Origin: Streptomyces halobius
GTDB lineage: Bacteria; Actinomycetota; Actinomycetes; Streptomycetales; Streptomycetaceae
NCBI RefSeq assembly: GCF_023277745.1
Contig: NZ_CP086322.1
Span: 3,472,001 to 3,536,000, forward strand
Direction: 5' to 3'
DNA length: 64,000 nt
Shown here: positions 24,359-33,556 of the stretch, piece by piece
How the letters are laid out: every line of letters starts with the position of its first letter
Position numbering within the stretch: the first letter of the stretch is position 1
Notes under the pieces: generated by a model
The model's input: the letters and a program-made list of their open reading frames with translations, nothing else
What the model was told of the DNA's origin: nothing
Databases searched by the model: none
Made by a program: the position numbers and the translations under genes

Positions 24359-25099
24359 ATGGACCAGACTCAGACAACCCAGGGCGGCACCGCCGCGGCC
24401 ACGCCGGGCGCCCAGCGCCGGGTGCTGGTCGTGGAGGACGACCCGACGATCGTCGACGCCATCGCGGCCCGGCTCCGCGCCGAGGGCTTCCAGGTGCAGA
24501 CGGCGACGGACGGCCCGGCCGCCGTGGACATCGCCGAGGCGTGGCAGCCCGATCTGCTCGTCCTCGATGTGATGCTGCCGGGCTTCGACGGCCTGGAGGT
24601 CTGCCGCCGGGTGCAGGCCCAACGCCCCGTACCGGTGATGATGCTCACCGCCCGGGACGACGAGACGGACATGCTGGTCGGCCTCGGCGTCGGCGCCGAC
24701 GACTACATGACCAAGCCGTTCTCGATGCGGGAGCTGGCCGCCCGGGTGCATGTCCTGCTGCGCCGGGTCGAGCGCGCCGCGCTGGCCGCACACACCCCGC
24801 GCAGCGGCATCCTCCGCCTCGGTGAGCTGGAGATCGACCATGCGCAGCGCCGGGTCCGGGTGCGCGGCGCCGATGTCCATCTCACGCCCACCGAATTCGA
24901 TCTGCTGGTGTGCCTGGCGAACACCCCGCGCGCGGTGCTCTCCCGGGAGCAGCTGCTGGCCGAGGTGTGGGACTGGGCGGACGCCTCCGGGACGCGCACC
25001 GTCGACAGCCACATCAAGGCGCTGCGCCGCAAGATCGGCGCCGAGCGTATCCGTACGGTCCACGGCGTCGGCTACGCTCTGGAGACCCCGGCCGCATGA
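24359..25099 (+). CDS. OmpR-type response regulator
   Basis: A 246-residue regulator with an N-terminal receiver and a C-terminal winged helix. Phospho-acceptor Asp70 lies in VLDVMLPG; the acidic pair is in VVEDDPT; the conserved Thr/Lys are in MLTARDD and TKPFS. The DNA-binding domain ends TVDSHIKALRRKIG and VHGVGYAL. The ATG at 24359 has AGGGG about 8 nt upstream; another ATG lies at 24344. Its stop overlaps the kinase start (ATGA). The pair sits directly upstream of kgd, but no evidence shows that it controls kgd. Confidence 0.95.
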   Translation: MDQTQTTQGGTAAATPGAQRRVLVVEDDPTIVDAIAARLRAEGFQVQTATDGPAAVDIAEAWQPDLLVLDVMLPGFDGLEVCRRVQAQRPVPVMMLTARDDETDMLVGLGVGADDYMTKPFSMRELAARVHVLLRRVERAALAAHTPRSGILRLGELEIDHAQRRVRVRGADVHLTPTEFDLLVCLANTPRAVLSREQLLAEVWDWADASGTRTVDSHIKALRRKIGAERIRTVHGVGYALETPAA

Positions 25100-26244
25100 C
25101 GCGGGCCTCCGGAGGCGACCGCTGGCGCGGGCCGGCGACCGGGTTGTGGAAGTGGGTCTGGGAGGGGCTGCGGCCCCTGGACCCGTACCGTTCCGTCAAG
25201 GCCGCGCTGGGCGCGCTGGTCATCGTCTCGGTGATCATCACCACCCTGCTGGTGTTCGTCGCGATCCACTCGGCGACCGAGCTGCGGGTGATCACGATCT
25301 TCTCGATCATCGCCTCACTGCTGATCACCCAGTTCGTGGCGAACAGCCTGACCGCCCCGCTCGACGAGATGACCGATGTCACGCGGTCGATGGCGCACGG
25401 CGACTACACCCGGCGGGTGCGGTCGGAGCGGCGTGACGAGTTCGGGGACCTGGCCGACGCCTTCAACCGGATGGCGGCCGATCTGGAGGCGGTGGACACC
25501 CACCGCAAGGAGCTGGTCGCCAATGTCTCGCACGAGCTGCGCACCCCGATCGCGGCGCTGCGGGCGGTGCTGGAGAACGTCGTGGACGGTGTCTCCGAGC
25601 CCGATCCGGAGACGATGCGCACCGCGCTGAAGCAGACCGAGCGGCTCGGCCGGCTGGTGGAGCATCTGCTGGACCTGTCCCGGCTGGACAACGGGGTGGT
25701 GCCGCTGCACGCCCGGCGCTTCGAGGTGTGGCCGTATCTGTCGGGGGTGCTCAAGGAGGCCCATATGAGCCGGGGCGTCTCGACGCTGTCCGCGCTGTCC
25801 GGGGTTCCCGGTTCCGGCACCCACACCCGTACCGACGTCCATCTGCACCTCGATGTCTCGCCTCCGGAGCTGACCGCGCACGCCGACGCCGAGCGGCTGC
25901 ACCAGGTCGTGGCGAATCTGATCGACAACGCGATCAAGCACAGCCCGCAGCACGGCCGGGTCACCGTCCACGCGCGGCGCGGCGACGGGCCGGAGAGCCT
26001 GGAGCTGGAGGTGCAGGACGAGGGCCCCGGCATCCCCGAGTCGGAGCGCTACCGGGTCTTCGAGCGGTTCAACCGCGGCGGCCCCGGCCCGTCCGGTCCC
26101 GGGACGGACGGCGGTACGGGGCTGGGCCTGGCCATCGCGCGCTGGGCGGTGGACCTGCACGGCGGGCGGATCCGGGTGGCCGAGTCCCCGCGCGGCTGCT
26201 GCATCCGGGTCAGCCTTCCCGGGCTGGAGTCGGACCGCGGCTGA
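25096..26244 (+). CDS. Sensor histidine kinase
   Basis: 382 residues. Two adjacent membrane helices (LGALVIVSVIITTLLVFVAI and the following IFSIIASLLI) leave almost no extracellular loop, so it probably senses through the membrane or with a partner. HAMP follows (LTAPLDEMTDVTRSMAHGDY), then HisKA with His146 in NVSHELRTP, then the ATPase with NLIDNAIKHS, DEGPGIP and GTGLGLAI. It is translationally coupled to the response regulator by a 4-bp overlap. Confidence 0.95.
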   Translation: MTRASGGDRWRGPATGLWKWVWEGLRPLDPYRSVKAALGALVIVSVIITTLLVFVAIHSATELRVITIFSIIASLLITQFVANSLTAPLDEMTDVTRSMAHGDYTRRVRSERRDEFGDLADAFNRMAADLEAVDTHRKELVANVSHELRTPIAALRAVLENVVDGVSEPDPETMRTALKQTERLGRLVEHLLDLSRLDNGVVPLHARRFEVWPYLSGVLKEAHMSRGVSTLSALSGVPGSGTHTRTDVHLHLDVSPPELTAHADAERLHQVVANLIDNAIKHSPQHGRVTVHARRGDGPESLELEVQDEGPGIPESERYRVFERFNRGGPGPSGPGTDGGTGLGLAIARWAVDLHGGRIRVAESPRGCCIRVSLPGLESDRG

Positions 26245-26403
26245 CGGCGGTGACGTAGGGTCGGTGGCGGGAGCACGCATTTCCCGGATGCGACGGTGAT
26301 CACTTCTTACCCGCGCACGGGCAAACTTCGGGTGTTTCCCGTCTTGTCCTGCCCTGAAACCCTTCGGTGAATGTGACGTGCACGACGAGTGCCCCTCTCG
26401 GAC

Positions 26404-26432
26404 TGCACCAGAGGTCACAACAGGCGTAGCCT
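26404..26432 (+). promoter_or_regulatory. Candidate promoter of kgd
   Basis: TGCACC (26404-26409), 17 nt, TAGCCT (26427-26432) fits a Streptomyces housekeeping promoter moderately well. It lies 50 nt before the GTG start. The gap of about 238 bp after the kinase gene means kgd is probably not in its operon. Confidence 0.35.
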
Positions 26433-26482
26433 TTATTCCCGCTGTCCACCACCTTAGGAAGCGGAAGAGGGCGGTTGCCGCC

Positions 26483-29400
26483 GTGTCGCTACAGTCCCCC
26501 AACAGTGCGAGTATCTCGTCGGACCAAGAGGGGCAGGGAAAGAGTCCTGCTGCCGCGTTTGGTCCCAATGAGTGGCTCGTCGACGAGATCTACCAGCAGT
26601 ACCTCCAGGACCCGAACTCGGTAGACCGAGCCTGGTGGGACTTCTTCGCCGACTACAAGCCGGGCGCCGCCGCGCCGAGCAAGCCGGCCGAGAGCCCCGC
26701 TCCGGCCCCGTCCCCGGCCGCGCCGAAGCCCGCCGCCCCGGCTCCCGCGCCCGCCGCGAGCGCTCCGGCCCCGGCGAAGCCCGCCCCGGCGCCCGCCAAG
26801 GCCGCGCCCGCCGCCAAGGCCAAGGCCGCACCGGCCGCCGAGGCCCCGGTCGGCCCCGAGTTCGTCACCCTGCGTGGCCCCTCGGCCGCCGTCGCGAAGA
26901 ACATGAACGCCTCCCTGGAGCTGCCGACGGCCACGTCCGTCCGCGCCGTCCCGGTGAAGCTGCTGTTCGACAACCGCATCGTCATCAACAACCATCTCAA
27001 GCGCGCCCGTGGCGGGAAGGTCTCCTTCACGCACCTCATCGGGTACGCGATGGTGCAGGCCCTCAAGGCCATGCCGTCGATGAACTGCTCCTTCGCGGAG
27101 AAGGACGGCAAGCCGACGCTGGTCAAGCCCGAGCATGTCAACCTCGGTCTGGCCATCGACCTGGTGAAGCCCAGCGGCGAGCGCCAGCTCGTCGTCGCCG
27201 CCATCAAGAAGGCCGAGACGCTGACCTTCTTCGAGTTCTGGCAGGCGTACGAGGACATCGTCCGCCGCGCCCGGGACAACAAGCTGACGATGGACGACTT
27301 CACCGGAGTCACCGCGTCGCTGACCAACCCGGGTGGCATCGGCACCGTCCACTCCGTGCCGCGTCTGATGCCGGGCCAGTCCATGATCATGGGCGTCGGC
27401 TCGATGGACTACCCCGCCGAGTTCCAGGGCACCTCGCAGGACGCCCTGAACAAGATGGGCATCTCCAAGGTCATGACGCTGACCAGCACCTATGACCACC
27501 GAGTGATCCAGGGCGCCGCCTCCGGCGAGTTCCTGCGGATCATGAGCCAGCTGCTGCTCGGCGAGAACGAGTTCTACGACGAGATCTTCAAGTCGCTGCG
27601 GATCCCCTACGAGCCGGTCCGCTGGCTGCGCGACATCGACGCCTCGCACGACGACGACGTCACCAAGGCCGCCCGGGTCTTCGAGCTGATCCACTCCTAC
27701 CGGGTGCGCGGCCATGTCATGGCCGACACCGACCCGCTGGAGTACCACCAGCGCAAGCACCCCGACCTGGACATCACCGAGCACGGCCTCACCCTGTGGG
27801 ACCTGGAGCGGGAGTTCGCGGTCGGCGGCTTCGCCGGCAAGTCCATGATGAAGCTGCGCGACATCCTGGGCGTGCTGCGCGACTCGTACTGCCGCACCAC
27901 CGGCATCGAGTTCATGCACATCCAGGACCCCAAGCAGCGCAAGTGGATCCAGGACCGCGTGGAGCGTTCCCACAAGTCGCCCGAGCGTGAGGAGCAGCTG
28001 CGCATCCTGCGCCGACTGAACTCCGCCGAGGCGTTCGAGACGTTCCTGCAGACCAAGTACGTCGGCCAGAAGCGCTTCTCCCTGGAGGGCGGCGAGTCCG
28101 TCATCCCGCTGCTGGACGCGGTCATCGACTCCGCGGCCGAGTCGCGCCTCGACGAGGTCGTCATCGGCATGGCCCACCGCGGCCGCCTCAACGTCCTGGC
28201 GAACGTCGTCGGCAAGTCGTACGCGCAGATCTTCCGCGAGTTCGAGGGCAACCTCGACCCGAAGTCGATGCACGGCTCCGGCGATGTGAAGTACCACCTG
28301 GGCGCCGAGGGCACCTTCACCGGCCTGGACGGCGAGCAGATCAAGGTCTCGCTCACCGCCAACCCCTCCCACCTGGAGGCCGTGGACCCGGTCGTCGAGG
28401 GTGTCGCGCGCGCCAAGCAGGACATCATCGGCAAGGGCGGCACGGACTTCACCGTGCTGCCGGTCCAGCTGCACGGTGACGCGGCGTTCGCCGGCCAGGG
28501 CGTGGTGGCGGAGACGCTGAACATGTCCCAGCTGCGCGGCTACCGCACCGGCGGCACGGTCCACATCGTCATCAACAACCAGGTCGGCTTCACCGCCGCG
28601 CCGGAGTCGGCCCGCTCCTCCATGTACGCCACGGACGTGGCCCGCATGATCGAGGCACCGATCTTCCATGTGAACGGTGACGACCCGGAGGCGGTCGTCC
28701 GCGTCGCCCGTCTGGCCTTCGAGTTCCGCCAGGCGTTCAACAAGGACGTCGTCATCGACCTGATCTGCTACCGCCGTCGCGGCCACAACGAGTCGGACAA
28801 CCCGGCCTTCACCCAGCCGCTGATGTACGACCTGATCGACAAGAAGCGCTCGGTGCGCAAGCTCTACACCGAGTCGCTCATCGGCCGCGGCGACATCACG
28901 CTGGAAGAGGCCGAGCAGGCGCTGCAGGACTTCCAGGGCCAGCTGGAGAAGGTCTTCACCGAGGTCCGCGACGCCACGACGGCGCCGGCGGTGCCCGAGG
29001 TGCCGCAGCCCAAGGCCGAGTTCCCGGTCTACGTGGACACCGCGATCTCCCAGGAGGTCGTCAAGCGGATCGCCGAGTCCCAGGTCAACGTCCCCGAGCG
29101 GGTCACCGTCCACCCGCGTCTGCTGCCGCAGCTGCAGCGCCGCGCGGCCCAGGTGGAGGACAACGCGATCGACTGGGGCATGGGCGAGACCCTGGCCATC
29201 GGTTCGCTGCTGATGGAGGGCACCCCGGTCCGGCTCGCCGGCCAGGACTCCCGCCGCGGCACCTTCGGCCAGCGGCACGCGGTGCTCATCGACCGGGTCA
29301 CCGGCGACGACTACACCCCGCTGCTCTACCTCGCCGAGGACCAGGCCCGCTTCAACGTCTACGACTCGCTGCTCAGCGAGTACGCGGCGATGGGCTTCGA

Positions 29401-30217
29401 GTACGGCTACTCGCTGGCCCGCCCGGAGGCGCTGGTCATGTGGGAGGCGCAGTTCGGTGACTTCGTCAACGGCGCGCAGACCGTCGTGGACGAGTTCATC
29501 TCCTCCGCCGAGCAGAAGTGGGGCCAGACCTCCGGCGTCACCCTGCTGCTGCCGCACGGCTACGAGGGCCAGGGCCCGGACCACTCCTCGGCCCGTATCG
29601 AGCGCTTCCTGCAGCTCTGCGCCCAGAACAACATGACGGTCGCCGCGCCGACCCTGCCGTCGAACTACTTCCACCTGCTGCGCTGGCAGGTCCACAACCC
29701 GCACCACAAGCCGCTGGTCGTCTTCACCCCGAAGTCGATGCTGCGTCTGAAGGCGGCGTCGTCGAAGACGGAGGAGTTCACGACGGGCGGTTTCCTCCCC
29801 GTCATCGGCGACAGCGCGGTGGACGCCCAGGCCGTCCGCAAGGTCGTCTTCTGCTCCGGCAAGGTCTACTACGACCTGGAGGCCGAGCGGGCCAAGCGCG
29901 GCGCGAACGACACGGCGATCGTCCGTATCGAGCGGCTCTACCCGCTTCCCGGCAAGGAGCTCCAGGCGGAGATCGCCAAGTTCCCGAACGCCGAGAAGTA
30001 CCTGTGGGCCCAGGAGGAGCCGGCGAACCAGGGTGCCTGGCCGTTCCTCGGTCTCAACCTGATCGACCACCTGGACCTGGCCGTCGGCGCCGACATCCCG
30101 CACGGCGAGCGCCTGCGCCGCATCTCGCGGCCGCACGGCTCGTCGCCGGCCGTCGGCTCCGCCAAGCGGCATCAGGCGGAGCAGGCGCAGCTGATCGCGG
30201 AGGTCTTCGACGCGTAG
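26483..30217 (+). CDS. kgd: Multifunctional 2-oxoglutarate dehydrogenase/decarboxylase (Kgd type)
   Basis: A 1244-residue TCA-cycle enzyme that fuses a short E1 N-terminus, an Ala/Pro/Lys linker (about 60-120), an E2-type succinyltransferase core and a thiamine-diphosphate E1 dehydrogenase, the architecture known only from Actinobacteria. The N-terminus [16 protein letters not shown] is the family signature. The E2 site is in [17 protein letters not shown]1 motifs are [21 protein letters not shown] and [16 protein letters not shown]. No lipoyl domain is present, as expected. GTG 26483 is chosen by likeness to the family; an upstream ATG at 26378 would add a non-conserved leader. FHA-protein GarA usually regulates this enzyme. 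Confidence 0.97.
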   Translation: MSLQSPNSASISSDQEGQGKSPAAAFGPNEWLVDEIYQQYLQDPNSVDRAWWDFFADYKPGAAAPSKPAESPAPAPSPAAPKPAAPAPAPAASAPAPAKPAPAPAKAAPAAKAKAAPAAEAPVGPEFVTLRGPSAAVAKNMNASLELPTATSVRAVPVKLLFDNRIVINNHLKRARGGKVSFTHLIGYAMVQALKAMPSMNCSFAEKDGKPTLVKPEHVNLGLAIDLVKPSGERQLVVAAIKKAETLTFFEFWQAYEDIVRRARDNKLTMDDFTGVTASLTNPGGIGTVHSVPRLMPGQSMIMGVGSMDYPAEFQGTSQDALNKMGISKVMTLTSTYDHRVIQGAASGEFLRIMSQLLLGENEFYDEIFKSLRIPYEPVRWLRDIDASHDDDVTKAARVFELIHSYRVRGHVMADTDPLEYHQRKHPDLDITEHGLTLWDLEREFAVGGFAGKSMMKLRDILGVLRDSYCRTTGIEFMHIQDPKQRKWIQDRVERSHKSPEREEQLRILRRLNSAEAFETFLQTKYVGQKRFSLEGGESVIPLLDAVIDSAAESRLDEVVIGMAHRGRLNVLANVVGKSYAQIFREFEGNLDPKSMHGSGDVKYHLGAEGTFTGLDGEQIKVSLTANPSHLEAVDPVVEGVARAKQDIIGKGGTDFTVLPVQLHGDAAFAGQGVVAETLNMSQLRGYRTGGTVHIVINNQVGFTAAPESARSSMYATDVARMIEAPIFHVNGDDPEAVVRVARLAFEFRQAFNKDVVIDLICYRRRGHNESDNPAFTQPLMYDLIDKKRSVRKLYTESLIGRGDITLEEAEQALQDFQGQLEKVFTEVRDATTAPAVPEVPQPKAEFPVYVDTAISQEVVKRIAESQVNVPERVTVHPRLLPQLQRRAAQVEDNAIDWGMGETLAIGSLLMEGTPVRLAGQDSRRGTFGQRHAVLIDRVTGDDYTPLLYLAEDQARFNVYDSLLSEYAAMGFEYGYSLARPEALVMWEAQFGDFVNGAQTVVDEFISSAEQKWGQTSGVTLLLPHGYEGQGPDHSSARIERFLQLCAQNNMTVAAPTLPSNYFHLLRWQVHNPHHKPLVVFTPKSMLRLKAASSKTEEFTTGGFLPVIGDSAVDAQAVRKVVFCSGKVYYDLEAERAKRGANDTAIVRIERLYPLPGKELQAEIAKFPNAEKYLWAQEEPANQGAWPFLGLNLIDHLDLAVGADIPHGERLRRISRPHGSSPAVGSAKRHQAEQAQLIAEVFDA

Positions 30218-30252
30218 CGTTTGGCCGAAGTGGGCTTGCCCGCTGACCTCAT

Positions 30253-30291
30253 GGGGCCCGGCACCGCGCATGATGCGTGGTACCGGGCCCC
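30253..30291 (+). terminator. Strong terminator after kgd
   Basis: GGGGCCCGG (30253-30261) pairs with CCGGGCCCC (30283-30291). The inner ACC/GGT and CGCA/TGCG pairs bring the stem to about 16 bp with a TGA loop. A GTCGTTTTGT stretch follows, giving a short T-run. Confidence 0.85.
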
Positions 30292-30406
30292 GGTGTCGTT
30301 TTGTGCGGCCCGGTGTGGGTGCGGGATTCTGCTGCGGGTTCGTGTTCCGGTTTGTGCCCACCCTCCGCCATTGCCATGAGGGTCCCCCGCGCCGTTCAGG
30401 AGTGGG

Positions 30407-30573
30407 GCAGGCATGAGGGCGGCCGACTCCAGGTGCGGGACGAGTTCGGCGTAGCGCTCCCAGTAGCGGGCGTCGGAGGGGTTCTGCGGGTCGGCGGTGA
30501 TCAGCACCCGGCAGGCCGTGGCGAACATGTGGCCTCCGTACCGTCGGGCAGCGTGATCTGCTGAGCACGATCT
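30407..30573 (-). pseudogene. Fragment of an NB-ARC/TPR (FxsT-like) protein gene
   Basis: On the minus strand, the segment translates as ACRVLITADPQNPSDARYWERY followed by AELVPHLESAAL. Such an ARYWERYAELVPHLE run is characteristic of the boundary between NB-ARC and TPR repeats in large streptomycete proteins. Neither the ATPase part upstream nor the repeats downstream are present. It is therefore a decayed fragment of about 55 codons. The surrounding region 30292-30731 has no other gene on that strand. Confidence 0.6.
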
Positions 30574-30731
30574 TGCAGCACGGCCTTCCGCTCCCCCCTG
30601 AGCGGCAATTCCCCATTGCCGCAGGGCGGTTGACAGGCGATCAGGTCAGCTCCCGGGTACCTGTGGCGCGAGCGGTCCGTGAGCCTGCCTATCCTGGCCC
30701 GGAATGTCCCATGACCCCTGGTGGAGAGTAC

Positions 30732-30911
30732 GTGTATTTCACTGACCGAGGCATCGAGGAACTGGAGAACCGGCGTGGCGAGGAGGAGGTCACCCTCGGC
30801 TGGGTGGCCGATCAGCTGCGTACGTTCGTCGACCTGAACCCTGACTTCGAGGTGCCGGTGGAGCGGCTGGCCACGTGGCTGGCACGTCTCGACGACGAGG
30901 ACGACGAGTAG
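30732..30911 (+). CDS. Small acidic conserved protein (DUF6104-like)
   Basis: A 59-residue protein, YFTDRGIEELENRRGEEEV at the start and ATWLARLDDEDDE at the end, seen in nearly all Streptomyces at this place as I recall it. It is all-helical and very acidic at the C-terminus. The GTG at 30732 has GGAGAG 3-8 nt upstream. The longer frame from 30573 is not supported. Function unknown. Its last codons run into a GACGAGTAG repeat array. Confidence 0.75.
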   Translation: MYFTDRGIEELENRRGEEEVTLGWVADQLRTFVDLNPDFEVPVERLATWLARLDDEDDE

Positions 30912-30955
30912 GACGAGTAGGACGAGTAGGACGAGGACGGCAGCAGGACGAGTAG
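30903..30955 (+). repeat. 9-bp GACGAGTAG tandem repeats at a stop codon
   Basis: Three exact units (30903-30929), a variant GACGAGGAC (30930-30938) and a fourth copy at 30947-30955. Each unit carries an in-frame TAG, so unit gain or loss leaves the protein end protected after the first stop. Confidence 0.8.
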
Positions 30956-31096
30956 GAGGCGGGCACGGGGCGAGCGGGCGGCGATCAGGGCGCGAGCGGG
31001 GAGCCCGCGCGAAGCATCCACCCGCGGGAAGCATGTAAGGGACAACTGCAGAACGCCCCAGGGGACGGGTCAGGGTGAGCTCGGGGTCCGGGCCGC

Positions 31097-31150
31097 TTGA
31101 CTTCCGCAATCCGCGATATAGCGTGTTTACCGAAGACGCGATATGTTGCG
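31097..31150 (+). promoter_or_regulatory. Promoter with two PadR-type operator copies
   Basis: TTGACT (31097-31102), 16 nt, TAGCGT (31119-31124) makes a good promoter. CGCGATATAGCG (31112-31123) overlaps the -10 and CGCGATATGTTGCG (31137-31150) follows the likely start site. The doubled CGCGATAT boxes fit autorepression by the PadR protein encoded second in this operon. Confidence 0.6.
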
Positions 31151-31178
31151 TTGCATTGCCTACCCAGGGGAGGCCGGA

Positions 31179-32288
31179 ATGTCAGCCGGGAGCGAGTGGC
31201 CGCAGCAACCGATGAAGGTGGACGGACCACGGAAGCTGGAGATCGAAGCCCCCGTCGACGCGCTGAACGTGCGCCTCTACGGCGGCACGGTCAACGTCGT
31301 CGGCACCTCGGACGGCAGCCCGGCCCGCCTGGAGATCAGCGAGGTGGACGGCCCGCCGCTGACCGTCTCGTGCCGGAACGGCACCCTTTCGATCGGGTAC
31401 GAGGACCTGCCCTGGCGGGGTTTCCTCAAGTTCCTCGACCGCAGGGGCTGGAACCGCGGCGCGGTGGTGTCGGTGACCGTCCCGGCCGCCACCCGTGTCG
31501 AGGTGGGAGTGGTCGGCGCGGCCGCGGTGGTCTCCGGGATCTCGGGGCGTACGGAGCTGCGCGGCGTGTCCGGGGACAGCACCCTCGTCGGCCTGACCGG
31601 CCCGGTGCAGGCGGACACCGTCACGGGCAGGGTCGAGGCGCAGGCCGTCACCGGTGATCTGCGGTTCCACTCCGTCTCGGGGGATCTGACGGTCATCGAC
31701 GGCGCGGGCGGTTCGGTGCGCGCGGACTCCGTCAGCGGCGACATGGTTCTCGATCTGGACCCGGCGGCCAAGGGCACCGACATCAATCTGACGACGGTCT
31801 CCGGGGAGGTCGCCATCCGTCTGCCCGACCCGGCCGAGGCCGGAGTGGACGCGAAGGTGGACGCCAACACCACGAGCGGCACGGTCAGCAACGCCTTCGA
31901 CGAGCTACGCGTCAGCGGCCAGTGGGGCGCCAAGAGGATCAGCGGCGCTCTCGGCGCGGGCACCGGCACGCTCAAGGCCACCACGGTCTCCGGCGGCCTG
32001 GCCCTACTGCGCCGCCCCGCCTTCGAACAGCCGCAGGACACGCCCGGCAGTGGGCCGGGCGACGGACCGGGTGACGGATCGGGGCACGGCCCAGGTCGCG
32101 CCCCCGGCCCCGGACCCGACCCGGATGACGGACCCGGCCCCGATCCGTCCGACGGCCCCGGCCGCGCCCCCGGCGACAGTCCGTACGACCCCGCGGGCGA
32201 CGGCCCGTCCAACGTCGCCCCCGCCTCCGGTCCGCGCGACGCCGATTCCACCGCCCCGCCCGCAGCCCCAGAGAAGAAGGTGCTCTGA
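31179..32288 (+). CDS. DUF4097-family beta-repeat protein
   Basis: A 369-residue protein built from repeated short beta strands with xVSGD or xVTGx turns (VTGDLRFHSVSGDLTV, DSVSGDMVL, TTVSGEVAI, TTSGTVSN), i.e. an adhesin-like solenoid, DUF4097 family. The last 75 residues are a Gly-Pro-Asp-rich disordered tail (GDGPGDGSGHGPG and similar). ATG 31179 has AGGGGAGG 6 nt upstream. Two nt separate its stop from the PadR gene. Such pairs are common in actinomycetes; DUF4097 proteins are linked to cell-envelope stress, but the role is not proven. Confidence 0.85.
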   Translation: MSAGSEWPQQPMKVDGPRKLEIEAPVDALNVRLYGGTVNVVGTSDGSPARLEISEVDGPPLTVSCRNGTLSIGYEDLPWRGFLKFLDRRGWNRGAVVSVTVPAATRVEVGVVGAAAVVSGISGRTELRGVSGDSTLVGLTGPVQADTVTGRVEAQAVTGDLRFHSVSGDLTVIDGAGGSVRADSVSGDMVLDLDPAAKGTDINLTTVSGEVAIRLPDPAEAGVDAKVDANTTSGTVSNAFDELRVSGQWGAKRISGALGAGTGTLKATTVSGGLALLRRPAFEQPQDTPGSGPGDGPGDGSGHGPGRAPGPGPDPDDGPGPDPSDGPGRAPGDSPYDPAGDGPSNVAPASGPRDADSTAPPAAPEKKVL

Positions 32289-32290
32289 GC

Positions 32291-33484
32291 ATGCCTCCCG
32301 TCTTCGCCCACGGCCGCCTCCGTCTCTACCTCCTCAAGCTGCTCGACGAGGCCCCCCGGCACGGCTACGAGATCATCCGCCTCCTGGAGGAGCGCTTCCA
32401 CGGCCTGTACGCCCCGTCCGCCGGCACGGTCTACCCCCGACTGGCCAAGCTGGAGGCCGAGGGCCTGGTGACCCACGCCACCGAGGGCGGCCGCAAGGTC
32501 TACTCGATCACCGACGCCGGCCGGGCCGAACGCGCCGACCGCGGCGGCGAACTGGCCGATCTGGAGCTGGAGATCCGCGAGTCGGTGGCCGCGCTGGCCT
32601 CCGACATCCGCGAGGACGTGAGCGGTTCGGCGCGGGATCTGCGCCGCGAGATCCGGGAAGCCGCACAGCAGGCCCGCGCGGGCTCGGGCGCGGGTGGGGC
32701 CGGCCCCACTCAGGAGACCGGGCAGACGGGCAGGGGCGGCGAGAAGAACGGCTCCGCCGGACGGCCGTTCCCGGATGCCGGGGACCACTTCGACGGCTCG
32801 TTCGGCGACAAGGAGTCCTGGCGGCAGGCGAAGGAGGAGTTCCGCCGCGCCAAGGAGGAGTGGAAGGAACAGGCCAGGCGCGCCAAGGAGGAGAGCCGGC
32901 GGGCCAGGCAGGACGCGCAGCGGGCGCGCAAGCAGGCGAGGGAGGCCCAGATCTTCGCCCGCGAGGAGGTCCAGCGGGTCATCAAGCGGGTCCAGGAGCA
33001 GACCCAGGGACATATGCGTTCCGGCGACTGGGCGGGGGCGGTGCGCGAGGCGCTGTCCGAGGTGTCGCGCGAGGTGGGCCGCTTCACGAGCGGCCAGTCC
33101 GGCACCGGGCGGGACGGCGCCGAGAACGAGTCCCGGGTGACGGTCGAGCGCGTCGATCTGGCGAAGGGGCACCACGGAGGGGCCGGGGGTGCCGGGGCCC
33201 CCGAAGGGGCCGAGGCAGCCGCAGGTCCTCAGCGGGGCCGCGCGGCCGAGGCGCCCCCCGCCCCCGCCTGGGCGACCGAGCCCACCAGCGACGACCCGGC
33301 CCGCGACTTCGACCGCCTGCTGGACCGCTTCCGCGACGACCTCCGGGACGCGGCCCGCGACCACGGCGTCACGGCGGAGCAGCTGAAGGAATCCCGCCGC
33401 CGCCTCTCGACGGCCGCCGCCCACATCGGCGCACTGCTCCGCGACCCGGAGCGGTACTCGTCCCTCATGGACCCGAACGACTAG
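32291..33484 (+). CDS. PadR-family regulator with long coiled-coil extension
   Basis: A 397-residue protein. The N-terminal 90 residues are a PadR winged helix (LRLYLLKLLDEAPRHGYEII, GTVYPRLAKLEAEGLV, GGRKVYSITDAGR). The rest is far longer than normal PadR: a charged Lys/Arg/Glu/Ala coiled coil (about 160-260, EEFRRAKEEWKEQARRAKEE), a low-complexity Gly/Ala stretch and a helical C-terminal domain (DFDRLLDRFRDDLRD). It probably represses its own operon through the CGCGATAT boxes. Confidence 0.9.
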   Translation: MPPVFAHGRLRLYLLKLLDEAPRHGYEIIRLLEERFHGLYAPSAGTVYPRLAKLEAEGLVTHATEGGRKVYSITDAGRAERADRGGELADLELEIRESVAALASDIREDVSGSARDLRREIREAAQQARAGSGAGGAGPTQETGQTGRGGEKNGSAGRPFPDAGDHFDGSFGDKESWRQAKEEFRRAKEEWKEQARRAKEESRRARQDAQRARKQAREAQIFAREEVQRVIKRVQEQTQGHMRSGDWAGAVREALSEVSREVGRFTSGQSGTGRDGAENESRVTVERVDLAKGHHGGAGGAGAPEGAEAAAGPQRGRAAEAPPAPAWATEPTSDDPARDFDRLLDRFRDDLRDAARDHGVTAEQLKESRRRLSTAAAHIGALLRDPERYSSLMDPND

Positions 33485-33556
33485 ACCGATCCGTACAACC
33501 AGACAAGGTCAGCGGCATGGCCGGTGACGGTCAAGCGCCCGGGGACCGCGGCGCGG

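Noticed and set aside
26489..30616. Minus-strand open frame of 1375 codons opposite kgd
   Set aside because: It mirrors the codon pattern of the strongly conserved Kgd gene, has no family motif and contains long Val/Asp/Arg/Gly runs typical of antisense frames in high-GC DNA.
30573..30731. Upstream extension of the small acidic gene by 53 codons
   Set aside because: The added residues are not conserved-looking, and a good ribosome site lies directly before GTG 30732.
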